DNA of 64,000 bases from Filobasidium wieringae (taxonomy: Eukaryota; Basidiomycota; Tremellomycetes; Filobasidiales; Filobasidiaceae). This document shows, in pieces, positions 49,145 to 59,621 of this stretch. The translations under genes were made by a program, and so were the position numbers. The stretch lies in assembly GCA_001600055.1 (NCBI GenBank), contig BCIV01000021.1:76290-140289 (forward strand). Direction: 5' to 3'. Numbering within the stretch: the first letter of the stretch is position 1; every line of letters starts with the position of its first letter. Under the pieces are notes generated by a model. That model searched no databases. It was given only the letters and a program-made list of their open reading frames with translations, and was not told the DNA's origin.

Positions 49145-50383
49145 ATGAAGCTCTCCATCCTCGCCCTCGCCTCGGTCTTGATGACCCTCGTCTCCGCCTC
49201 CTCATCCCTCGAATCCTCCGAGCTCATCTCCAAACGAGCCTCCTTCCCCGTCCCCGCCTCCAAGGGCAAGGTCACTTTCAAAGCCCCCCAGGTCATCGCC
49301 AAGGGTAAGACCTATGACGGAGGTTTGAAGACTTACGGTCGGGGTGTGAAGTGCGGTGGTCAATCCGAGGTAAGAGTTCTGGACCGTGCCCTTTCCTTTT
49401 CAGTGAACACGTACTTACACCTCCAGTCGCTTGCATTTCAGGGCGGAGATAAGGATGCCGTCTTCCAGCTCGAAGACGGTGCGACCCTCAAGAACGCCAT
49501 CATCGGTGTCGATCAGATCGAAGGTGTTCACTGTATGGGATCCTGTACCATCGAGAACGTCTGGTGGACCGATGTCTGTGAAGGTAAGACGATCTTGCGC
49601 TTTCCGATCGAACCTCTGAATGGTTGACTGACCGGGGGTGATCGTGGGATAGACGCTCTGACCATCAAGGGTGATGGAAACGCTTTCGTTTACGGTGGAG
49701 GTGCTCAGCATGCGGAAGACAAGGTGAGCGACTTTTCCTTCCCCGTCGTCGAGTGATGGATAGAACCTTAGACTGATAGAGGTCGTTTGAATGATGATCA
49801 GGTCGTCCAGCACAACGGGCAAGGTACCGTGACCATCGATGGATTCACCGTCTCCGTTCGTCTCTCTCATCTCTCCCTCCCATCGCCGCTCCAACATCTC
49901 GTCCCTAACCTTGTTTCCTGTCTTCCGCCCGGATCGAACAGGACTTTGGAAAGTTGTACCGTTCGTGTGGAAACTGTAAGCCCAAGAACGGAGTGACCAA
50001 GCCCAAGCGGACCGTCGTCATCAAGAACGTCAAGGCCGATTCCGGAAAGGTCTTGGTCGGGATCAACTCGTCAGTCCCCCCCCCCCCGCTCTTGTCACAC
50101 TGCAACAGATCGGTTGTTGATCGACGCGTTGTTATTCACCTTTCCTGGGAATCAGTAACTTTGGGGATACCGCTACCGTCACTGGAACCTGTGCTACCAG
50201 CGTCAAGACCATCTGTCAGGAATTCGAGGGTAACACTAACCAGAAGGTTCGTCTTCCTCCCCCCTTGAACTCAATCATACGGCTCTTGACTGATCCGATT
50301 CAATCCTCTAGGAACCCCCTAAGATCGGAAATGGCGAGCCCAGCAAGGCCTGCAAGTTCACCGCTCCTTTGCCCAAGTGTTGA
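49145..50383 (+). CDS. Secreted pectate lyase, polysaccharide lyase family 3
   Basis: Extracellular pectate lyase cutting de-esterified homogalacturonan by calcium-dependent beta-elimination. About 255 residues from seven exons. The signal peptide is [20 protein letters not shown], followed by a likely KR processing site ([10 protein letters not shown]). PL3 hallmarks: [53 protein letters not shown] and [12 protein letters not shown], with the acidic calcium site (EDAL) and paired cysteines. It ends [12 protein letters not shown] at 50383. Exon joins are all in phase; one intron carries a run of 12 C. Presence suggests contact with plant material. Codon use is C-biased, indicating high expression. 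Confidence 0.94.
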
Positions 50384-51124
50384 GTCGCTTCCAGTCTGTC
50401 CGCCAGCCATCGTCCCTGTTTTGGCTAGAAGGAGCGGGATCTAGGTTAGGTTTTCGTCGTGGAGAGGGAGAAAAGAGGTTGTCCCCGTTTGGTTTAATCA
50501 TTGGTCTTCACGTATCCCTCCTTCCCGTTGCTCGTCTGCGAACCCGTACTTCTATCTACTTTAGAGCGTTGTACGCTTGGTATGGGTTTGCACTGTTATG
50601 CGATTACATGGGAATGGGGAATGACTATGAATTCACAGTGAACGGTAAACGGACATGACGGATGAGAGAGTCCGTCTACCACGACGAGTAGAACAGCTGA
50701 TACGTTTGGCTGTGTGTCATGTGTCACCCTTTCTGAAACGTGAGAGATGGTTGTCCGCGTCGAATGTCGTCAGCTGATCGTTCTAAACCTGAACGGCCGA
50801 GCGCGAGAACCGATTGGTCATTGGCTTAGCGCAGGGCAAGAAGCGAGAAGCGGCGGATCCATTGGGAGGGGAAAGAATACGCCGTGGAGATGCGCGGGGA
50901 AGGGGGAGTCACGAGGCGGGGTAAGCGGGGGGACGGGTGTAACGGACCAAGCGCGATGGTCAGTTGGTCAGTGTCACTCCGGTGTTGGCCTAGCTGAGCT
51001 GACGAGCTGAGTATATAGGACAGCTCATCCGTTCACCCGGCTGTTCAGACCTGGTGCCTCTACCCATACCAAACACCCATACACCTTCCATAACACACCA
51101 TAACCATCCGCACGACCACACACC
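50384..51124. promoter_or_regulatory. Promoter region of the aldehyde dehydrogenase gene
   Basis: About 740 bp. Three GCGGGG hexamers (50895-50900, 50917-50922, 50926-50931) lie within 37 bp and match the SYGGGG core bound by Mig1/CreA-type glucose repressors. A TATATA at 51012-51017 lies about 110 bp before the ATG, followed by a CA-rich leader. Catabolite control is inferred from motif clustering only. Confidence 0.5.
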
Positions 51125-53152
51125 ATGTCATTCACTTACGACTTCAGCCAGGCTCACAGTAACGCTGCCTACAAGGGCAAGACCACGGTCAACACCAAGC
51201 TCTTCATCGGCGGACAATGGGTCGACAGTTCTTCGGGAAAGACGATCGATGTGATCAACCCGACCAGTGGGAAAAAGGTCACCGAGATCTCGGAGGGATC
51301 TAAAGAAGGTATGCGCCTGGCTCGTCTGCGGGGTTCAGATGGGCTTTGAATTGATCGCCTGGCATGGAATGTAGATGTTGAAAAGGCGTACGAAGCCGCT
51401 CTTAAAGCATACGAGACTTCCTGGGGAGGTAAGCGTCATACACATAACCACTATACTTGAGCGAACCAAGCTCACTCTCGTCCACCTTTCGCTTGGTAGA
51501 GAAAGTATCGGGCTCAGCAAGAGGAAAGCTCTTGATCAAGCTCGCCGACCTGATGGAGCAGAACGCCGACGAACTCGCCTCCCTCGAATCTCTCGACAAC
51601 GGGAAAGCTTTCTCCGTACGTCCCGTTCCCCCCTCGCTCTCATTCTTGGTCCCCAACTGATCATCTTTCGTGCTCTTCTTTTCGCCGACAGATCGCCCGA
51701 GGTTGGGATGTCATGGAAGCCGCCCATACCATGCGTTACTACGGAGGTTGGGCCGATAAGGATCATGGGAAAGTGATCAACGTTAACCCTGGGAAGATGG
51801 CTTTCACGAGGCACGAACCTATCGGAGTTGTCGGACAGATCATCCCGTGGAACGTGAGTCGTCTCTCTCCGCTTTGAGGGTATATGTTTTGCAGGAAAGG
51901 GAGTGGCTGATTCGGGATGTCACGTTCGACGATTAGTTCCCCCTTTTGATGTTCGCTTGGAAACTCGGTCCCGCTTTGGCCACCGGAAACGTCATCATCA
52001 TCAAACCTTCCGAGTTTACTCCTCTGACCGCTTTGAGGATGTGCGATTTGATCAAAGAGGCCGGGTTCCCCGATGTGAGTCCGGTCTTCTCGTTCTCGTT
52101 CGCTGGGAGTTCAAGTACTGATCGTTTTTGATCTGCGTGACAGGGTGTTGTGAACGTGATCAACGGGTACGGACCAACGGTCGGAGCGGCTCTCTCTGAA
52201 CACCCCAAGATCAGGAAGGTCGCCTTTACCGGTTCCGGACCTGTCGGACGTCAAGTCATGAAAGCCGCAGCGTCCACCAATCTGAAAGAAGTCACCCTCG
52301 AGTTGGGTGGGAAATCTCCTAATATCATCTTTGAAGATGCCGACCTGGAGACTGCCGTGAAATGGGCAGCCTTTGGGATCTTTTTGAACCACGGGCAAGC
52401 TTGTTGTGCCGGATCCCGTGTCTTTGTTCAAGAAAAGATCTACGACGCGTTCCAGGAGAGGTTTTTGGAACATGTCAAGACCCTCAAGGTCGGGGATCCA
52501 TTCGAGGCCGAGACTTTCCAGGGACCTCAGATCAGTCAGATCCAATACGATCGGATCATGGGTTACGTCAAGGCGGGTAAGGATGAGGGGGCCACGGTCC
52601 TCACTGGAGGAGACAGGTTCGGGCACGAAGGGTTCTTCATCCAGCCTACCGTTTTCGGGGACGTCAAGAAGGACATGACCATCGCCAAGGAAGAGATCTT
52701 TGGACCCGTCGTCGTCCTGATCAAATTCAAGGACGAGGAGGAGGTGCTCAAACAGGCAAACGATACCGAGTACGGTCTCGCTTCCGCCGTCTTCACAAAG
52801 GACATTCAACGTGCTCTGAACGTCGCGAACAAGATCGAGGCCGGGACCGTTTGGATCAACTGTTACAACGAGCTCCACGCGAATGTGAGTCGACTCCTGA
52901 TCGGAGGATGTTCCTGAGGAGTGGGAACTGATATGGTACGACCTTGACTCTTCCTTTAGGTACCTTTCGGAGGATACAAGCAGTCCGGTTCTGGACGTGA
53001 ATTGGGAGAATACGCTTTGGCAAACTATACCGAGGTCAAGTGTGAGTTCTCGCCATCAAACTTGATCGTAATACAGGACCGGTACTGATCCACTATCTCG
53101 TGCACGCTCCTTCCTAGCCATCCACATCAACCTCGACGGTCACTGCCCTTAG
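51125..53152 (+). CDS. NAD(P)+-dependent aldehyde dehydrogenase
   Basis: Class 1/2 aldehyde dehydrogenase of the fungal cytosolic/mitochondrial ALD4/5/6 group, oxidising acetaldehyde and related aldehydes to acids. About 498 residues from eight exons. It starts [20 protein letters not shown], without a mitochondrial presequence, so cytosolic. Conserved parts: [81 protein letters not shown] (nucleotide binding), [13 protein letters not shown] (general base Glu), [14 protein letters not shown] (nucleophile Cys), [13 protein letters not shown] and [20 protein letters not shown], then [20 protein letters not shown]. It ends at 53152. All key residues are present; length is normal. Confidence 0.96.
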
Positions 53153-53740
53153 TTGATTCGAAGGACTTGAAATCCAAGAAACTTTAACGTAGTCAAGGAA
53201 TTGTGATGATTCGATTGTACTCTGTATTGGGAACGTTCAAATGAGATAACAAGTGATGCGAATTGGATTGACAAATTCAGGTCGAAATTCATACACCTCT
53301 CGACTTCAAGAAAAGCTTGGTATCTTCTTGGATGGCACTGCAGCAGTATCAGAGGCTGGGCAGGGATAACAAGGCAACCGATGCTGCTGTGTTTGGAAAG
53401 TTTAGGAGTGACGACAACGTAGGGTCACTCTGCATGGTCCACTATAAGCTATAGATGTTGAGCCGATATGACTGGATCAACTCGCGGTCAATCGACGCAC
53501 GCATTTCAGGGAGTTCAATTCTGAGCATATCGCAAGTTGAGAAGACGACGACTCCCATTCAACGGCATTTCCCTGCCTCGTCATCTATTGCCTTGTGCAG
53601 TATGGCATCAAGACATACCCTTTCCGAACATCTGCATGTCTCTCGACTGAATTGGTCGATGCAGGGATTCTCGTTACGGCTGCGATCGTAAGATAGTATC
53701 GCAATCGATCACGCCAAGCACGTTGATCAGGAGTGATCAA

Positions 53741-53756
53741 ATGAAACGCGTTTCAT
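53741..53756. promoter_or_regulatory. Perfect 16-bp palindrome, candidate operator
   Basis: ATGAAACGCGTTTCAT equals its own reverse complement. It lies about 265 bp upstream of the CFEM TATA box and is flanked by three TGATCA hexamers. The centre ACGCGT is also the MluI cell-cycle-box core. A dimeric regulator site is plausible but not proven. Confidence 0.4.
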
Positions 53757-54018
53757 CCTGTGATCACATCGAAACGACGTATCATGACGCTCGAACCTCC
53801 GTTCTACCCGATCATCCGATCACCGCACCCTTCCGCCTGCCTGGCGCGGGAGTGAGGTGATCTTTCGACAACGATTCTCGCGTGGCGTGCGTTGAAACGT
53901 TCTTTGACTACGCACGGAAAGATGAAACGAAAGGAAGATCACGGACGCGCCTCCTTTGATGGAACGGTTTCGACTGGGATTACGTCGTAACGAAGTGATC
54001 ACTGAAAACTCAGAAAGG

Positions 54019-54025
54019 TATATAA
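54019..54025 (+). promoter_or_regulatory. TATA box of the CFEM gene
   Basis: TATATAA, 153-159 bp upstream of the ATG at 54178. Confidence 0.55.
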
Positions 54026-54177
54026 CATTTCACTCGATCAACGTTTCCCCATTTTTCAATCCACTCTTCCTCTCTTCCTCTCTTCTCGTCCATCACTTAA
54101 TCGTACAACTTAGTTCATCTCCTTCATCAACCCATCCACCCAACCCAACCAATACCCCACATCAACCTACAAACAAG

Positions 54178-55275
54178 ATGCGTTTCTCTGCCGCCTCCAT
54201 CATCGCCATCCTTCCTTTGGTTGCTGTGAGTTGATCAAATACCGCACTCCAGTGTCATCCGATATGAACGCCAAGCTGACCTGCTCGATATCTTTAGGCC
54301 AGCAACCTTGCCATCCGTCAAGCTGGAGGCCCCGCTTGTGCTGCTCCTTGTCTTGCTGGTGCCGTTACCAACCCGTTAGTCTCTCTTAATCCGCCTGATC
54401 ATTTGGTGTAGACGCTGATCTTCATTGGCCATGTTGAATGATAGTGGAAGCTGTGCCATCACCGACACCGCCTGTCTTTGTCAAAACGCCGATGTCATCA
54501 ACGCCGTTTTCAGCTGTGTCCAGACCTCTTGCCCCGTACGTAACACGATTTATTCATTGACTCGACCTCGTACTAAAACACATCCTTTACATCTCGCAGG
54601 ATTCCGACAAGCAGGCTGCTGGCGAGGCCGGAGTTCAATTCGTTAGTACACCTTCCTCCTTGCCGCCACTCCCAACCATCCCAATCTGACCTATTGAACC
54701 TCGCGAGCAGTGTGCCGCTGCTGGTGTAGCCGTCTCTGTCCCCGTTGCCGGAGCGACCTCTACCGCTACCGCTACCTCTACCGCCACTCTCATTCAGCCT
54801 ACCACCATCGACCCCTCTGCTGCGTCCGCTTCTTCCCTCGCTTCCAGCATTGCCGGTGAGGCTACTTCGAGTGCTGCCAGCGTTAGCGAGAGTGCCGGGT
54901 AAGTGTAGTGTTCAGCACGTATATAAATGACTTTCAACTGGTTGCTGATGGGGCCGGCTTGCATATGAATAGTGCCTCCGCATCCTCCGTCTCTTCCGGA
55001 CTCGCTGCATCCGCCTCCTCCGTCGCAGCCTCTGCCTCTTCCGACGCTGCTTCCCGTATCGGCGCGTAAGTGCTCTTCGTTCCCATTGCACCTCTATTCA
55101 AACCCCTAACCTGAAACTGGATCGATATAGTGCCACTTCCAACGTCGGATCGGCCATTTCGTCCGCTACCAGTGCAGCTGCCGCTGCTACCTCCACCGGA
55201 GCCGCTACGAACTTGATGGCCTCCACCGGAGCTGGATTGTTGGCTGGTCTTTTGGGATTGGTCGCTGCTCTCTAA
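54178..55275 (+). CDS. CFEM-domain GPI-anchored surface protein
   Basis: Fungal surface protein with an eight-cysteine CFEM domain; in several yeasts such proteins bind or relay heme. About 230 residues from seven exons. Signal peptide MRFSAASIIAILPLVAASNL; cysteines in order: ACAAPCLAG, GSCAITDTACLCQNADV, VFSCVQTSCP and, after two introns, QFCAAAG. The domain carries the Asp between the cysteines (ITDTACLC) that coordinates heme iron in known CFEM structures. A long Ser/Ala/Thr stalk (ASASSVSSGLAASASSVAAS) and a hydrophobic GPI tail (GAGLLAGLLGLVAAL) follow; stop at 55275. Together with the ferric reductase at 34.6 kb it points to iron acquisition at the cell surface, but heme binding here is only inferred. 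Confidence 0.9.
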
Positions 55276-55461
55276 GCGAACCATCGTGGGGTTCCCGACT
55301 CCCTCTCTTTCTCTAGGTTGTGGTGCTACGTTGCCGTCCTGATTGCCGCTCGTTTCAATCGTATCGTATTTAATTGATCTCATGTCCTTATGAACAACAA
55401 CATCCTTTTTACAAACCAAGTCCAGTCTAACCTACAGCCCGATCGAGTCAATCCGAATGAT

Positions 55462-56911
55462 TTAACGTCTGTCGACCCTGCCCATCTTCAAAGGTCTGAT
55501 CCTGCTTCGTCTAGCCATCTCGATCTTCTCCGCTTCCTTTTGCCCATCCACCACCGCCCCCGCCCGCTCTAGCATTCCGTATAACAGTCCATCCTGGTGC
55601 AACCTCAAAAGCTCTTCGTACCCATCAACAGGAGAACCTCCGATAGTGATGAGCGCTTGGGATGGGACGTGGCCGGGTACGATACGGGAAAGGATGGACT
55701 GGATGGTCGATCCGTCTGAGCGATCTTCTAGCGATAACACCCGAGGAGCGGGGAGGATGGCGTAAACGGCAAGAAGGTTGTAGATAGGGGTCGTCCAACT
55801 GTAGGTATCGTTATCGGATCGAATCAGTCGACCGAATCTAGAGAATCGATCGAGGCCAGAAGAGCTGAAACTCACGCATGCCCGATATCCCAAACAACAA
55901 CCGGGTCGGCCTCCCCCTTGAGCTCTTTCCAACCGTTCTCGTTCCGAGGAGCGAATCCGAGCATGATGACCGGATCCAAAGGCTTGTTCGGGTTGACAGA
56001 AGGGGCGATGGTATGCAGCGAGTCCTCCAGAAGGTAAGTCTGGAGGGCGAGAAGTTCTCGTTCAGGCGTGAGAGGCGCGGTAGGGGAGATAGGTCGGTAT
56101 GCTCTAGGTGGAGCTGTTTAGCAGATGAGATATCAGTACTGTAATCTTGGGGTTCTCTACTAGGCGAGAGGAACTGACCTTGAGCGGCGGAAATCTTTTG
56201 AGTCACGATCACTTTGGGAGCTCCGTGAGAGGATTTGACAGTGATCTTCTTTCCACCGACATATCGAGAGGAAGGCCTAATGGCTGGAGAGCCGACGAGT
56301 TCTTGTCGAATTGCCTCGGGGGTCATGGTTCCGTTATCCATCACCGAAAGCCTCTTGCCTCCGATCAAAGATGAAGAAGCGAAGAGGTAGATCGATGCCA
56401 GGACAGCAAAGAAAAGGGCCAGCCTTTTCAATGTCGAACGAGAGGGAATGGGTCGGGAACTGACGTTGAGCCCGGCCGTCTGAGCGATTTCTAAACGAAA
56501 GATGTCGTTCGTCACAGAGTTTGTACGTCTGTGCAACCGCTGACCTCTCGAAGAATCGTTTCGGGATGTAGTGGAAGGGACGTCCAACGGCATGGCAGTC
56601 TTGACCGAGGCTGGGATAGGAGGAAGCTCGTATGCGCCCACAAATGCCGATCGGGAAGAGGAAGCTCGTGTGTACCGGGAAGGGTACGATCGAGTCGAGT
56701 TGAACCCTCCAGGTCCCATGCTGGAGGTAGCGACTTCAGCTTCAGCAGCGATGGCCGAGGGTTTGTAGTTGACAAAACCGCCTTGGGGCACTGATGGACT
56801 GAGCAACTCTCGGATGGTTCCAACGGGATCGTCCAGAAGAGGAGAGGCTGCAGCTGAAAGATTAGGGGAAGTGGGAGGAGAGAAGAGGAAGCGGTGTACT
56901 GGGGAGGCCAT
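55462..56911 (-). CDS. Single-pass membrane protein with cysteine-less glutaredoxin-like domain (member 2)
   Basis: Second of three related membrane proteins. I start at ATG 56911 (MASPVHRFLFSPPTSPNLSA) because upstream in-frame codons to 56992 are His/Pro-rich and look like leader; the longer start is possible. Three exons. The N-terminus of about 160 residues is disordered; the membrane helix (LALFFAVLASIYLFASSSLI) is near 164-183. The luminal part has a linker LLALQTYLLEDSLHTIAPSV and NPNKPLDPVIMLGF, matching the other two members, then the glutaredoxin-like fold: DPVVVWDIGHAWTTPIYNLL, RVLSLEDRSDGSTIQSILSR, VPSQALITIGGSPVDGYEEL, LRLHQDGLLYGMLERAGA. Where CPYS is expected the protein reads A-W-T-T, so the catalytic Cys is absent; the GG motif is kept. 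It ends MGRVDRR at 55462. Two introns, at the linker and directly in front of the lost active site. Confidence 0.8.
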
Positions 56912-57430
56912 TTTTTCTTGAATCGGTCTAAGATGTGTATGGGTCCGATGTGGAATGTGGGATGTATACGGTCGTGCGGGGTGTAGTTGCAAACTGTAGG
57001 TAGAACGGCCGGCGTTCGAGGTCGTAGATGTTCACGTCAAGTGAGTTTGTTCGTAACAGGAAAAAGTCGATGAAACCAAGGCTCAGCCTGGATTCAATCA
57101 GTCAAGAGTCGAGAGATGATGGTATCAAAATGTAAGGGACAGGAGACGGGATCCTCAAATGGCTGTTGTGATGGCAGTATATATCATACCGACACAAATT
57201 CCGAGCTCACTGAGATTTGTTGCCATCGCGTCTCAAACTCGCGCAAAGCCGCGTTTACGCTAGCGCCAAAGGCGTAGAATCTTGAATGCACGCGTTCCCT
57301 CACGCTTCTGCTAGATCTCGGCAAACACGGATGTTGCAAACGGCTTGTCACATCGGCTAGCTCTGCAAGAGGTGACATCACATGGATCGGGCATCGGCAA
57401 TTCGAGTTTCATCTTTCGTCTTTTGTCGTC

Positions 57431-59195
57431 CTATTCTCTGGTCGAGGCTCTCTGTACGGCCCATCTGACAGCTTTCTCTACATCATCCTCGATTCTTGTT
57501 GGTTTGTGCCTGGGCTCGCCAGTTCGGTAAACACCGGTCCGTAAAAGAACTGAGTTCCACCCATGCGCATTGGCACCTGTGTGTCAGTAATAGAGATCAG
57601 CCAGAAATAGCTGTATCAGATTAGAAGCTGTACTTGCCGGCGATATCAGACTCTGGATTATCTGTTATCGAAATAGTATTTTATTAGGGCGTCCACCGTG
57701 GTTATATAACATGGCCTGACTTACCTCCGATCATATAAACGTCAAGCTCGTCCTGAACAGATCGACCCAACGTCTTAAGATGGGTCTTGAGCAAAGTCTC
57801 AGCGAAATCATAAGTCGCCTTGTGCGGCTTGCCGAATAGTTCGAACGGCAAGGAAAGACCGGTGGTAGCCTGATGGTCGGGATGTGTTAGGAGTAGAATG
57901 GGCCTTAGATTGCTGATGCATGAGGGTACATACCTTGTATACCGTTTCCACAGAAAGGCGGAAAGCCCCTTGCCCAAATCGAGGTAGAGGGTAATCACTA
58001 AGCACCATGGAATTCATATCAGTCTCGAATACAACCTTAATCGACCTTGCTACTCACGATTGCCACTCCAGATCCGGATTCGTAAAGATCAACTTCATGT
58101 CCTCTTGTCCTTCCTGCCCCACGCTGTCCCTTCCTCTGATATCCGAGTCCATCTCCTTCTTCTCTTTCCTCCTGGTCCCAAAGACTCCATTCTCGGAAGA
58201 CAAGAGCTCACAGATCAGAGTCGTATCTCTACCCCAATCACGAGAATCGTGCATGACGAAAATGGCACTGATCGGAGTTTTAGAAAAGTCGTTTTCCTGT
58301 TCGCCCGGCTATCAGCTAGTAGACATTCATTCCCTTGACGCGTATACTGACGATAGTGATAGCTCGATCTTCAGGAGTGAGATCCGTTTTGGGCCATACG
58401 GCAGGATTCCAGCGAACCACATCCTGGGCTATCCAAACATTCTTCAATCCGTATCTAGTCAAACAGAAGGTCAAGCCTATCAGAACCTTTGATGGAACCA
58501 GTAAACGAGGTATATCTGGGCTTACGAAAGGGCCGTTCGTCGGATAGAATCTCCCTTCCCACCTAGACATAGCACATGCTTGTCTGCGTAAGGCTTGACC
58601 AGCGCTCGAAGCGGGGTGTGTGATTGGATCAGCTGGTTCTCAGTGAGCTATATGAAGATAGATTCTGTCAGAAAGATTGAAATTGTCGGAAGGCGATCCT
58701 CGTACATACCTCGTGACCGAGTTCTCTAGATAGAGCTCGTCTTCGATCTTCATCCGGAACACCCCCTCCATTTGTAAGGCATACGTATGGTATAGTCCTG
58801 CAACACAGGTATCAGAAGAGATGTTTAAGCCGCTCTTTACTTGTGTTCTCCTTACTTATTCCACTGATTATCTCCGGCCAGAATATCTAACGCTCTTCTT
58901 GCTTGAGGTAGAACATTGGGACCTTGTTTGAGCACTCCGTCCTATGTTAGAGCCGGAGTTTAGACCGTCTAATAGGTTTCTGAAATACGCCGTTGTTGAC
59001 GTACGATATCGAAAGCAAATGCTAACCGACTGGGAAAACTGGTCGTCGTTGTGGCTACAAAGGTGAGATTGTTAGCACCTTGAGCACTTGCTTATCACAC
59101 ATGTGTCACACAAGCTACTACATACACTTCAACCGGATAGCGTTCAAGACTGGACCATTCTGCGTGGCTTTCCTCAAGGTCTTTGACAGAAGCAT
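57431..59195 (-). CDS. Mitochondrial HAD-superfamily phosphatase, CECR5/YKR070W type
   Basis: Putative mitochondrial HAD-family hydrolase. It starts at 59195 with MLLSKTLRKATQNGPVLNAI, a basic presequence without acidic residues; the first intron (donor GTATGT) restores the frame to SFPSRLAFAFDIDGVLKQGP. DIDGVL is HAD motif I with the nucleophile Asp split from the next Asp by an intron. CLTNGGGVPDEDRRRALSRE follows (motif II region, Thr-Asn). A middle region spans several exons with IFVMHDSRDWG and LIFTNPDLEW, then SLPFELFGKPHKATYDFAET (motif III Lys) and DVYMIGDNPESDIAGANAHG (motif IV DNPESD). It ends RWAVQRASTRE at 57431. At least eight introns. The physiological substrate of the family is unknown. 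The gene lies between two members of the glutaredoxin-like family. Confidence 0.85.
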
Positions 59196-59621
59196 TGTCT
59201 ATCGGTATGGTATGCTTGCGATGCTGCGCTGTGTTCGTTACGTCCTGTCAAGATTCAAGAATGGCTTCAAGATCGAATCATCCTGTCGTCATTCAGGGTC
59301 AAGCTTGTTTACTTTGTGCGCGTGCGGACATCCAGCAGTTTTGTATTCGAGCGGCATGCACCCTTGAGGTTATCTATTCCAGCGTTCCGATGTTATCAGG
59401 TGTGGCCCCTGACAATGGATCTTCAGGAATCGGGAGTTCTGAAATACGGATCTTCTTACAATAGAATGTTAGGAAACGTGCGAACAGCTGCGTAAAAGAG
59501 CAATGTTAGGCCTTAGAGGACGCAGCGTTCACTAGTTAGATTCATTATTTGATACAACGTCGCAGCCCGGCTCAGTACGGAGTTATACAGTAGTAGACCT
59601 CAAATCCAGCAGGTCTCGCGA

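Larger units (their letters stand above)
53153..54177. other. Intergenic region and CFEM gene promoter
   Basis: About 1 kb without a gene. It holds a perfect 16-bp palindrome ATGAAACGCGTTTCAT at 53741-53756, flanked on both sides by TGATCA (53724-53729, 53734-53739, 53762-53767). A TATATAA at 54019-54025 precedes the CFEM start by about 155 bp, and a CA/CT-rich leader follows. Confidence 0.5.
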
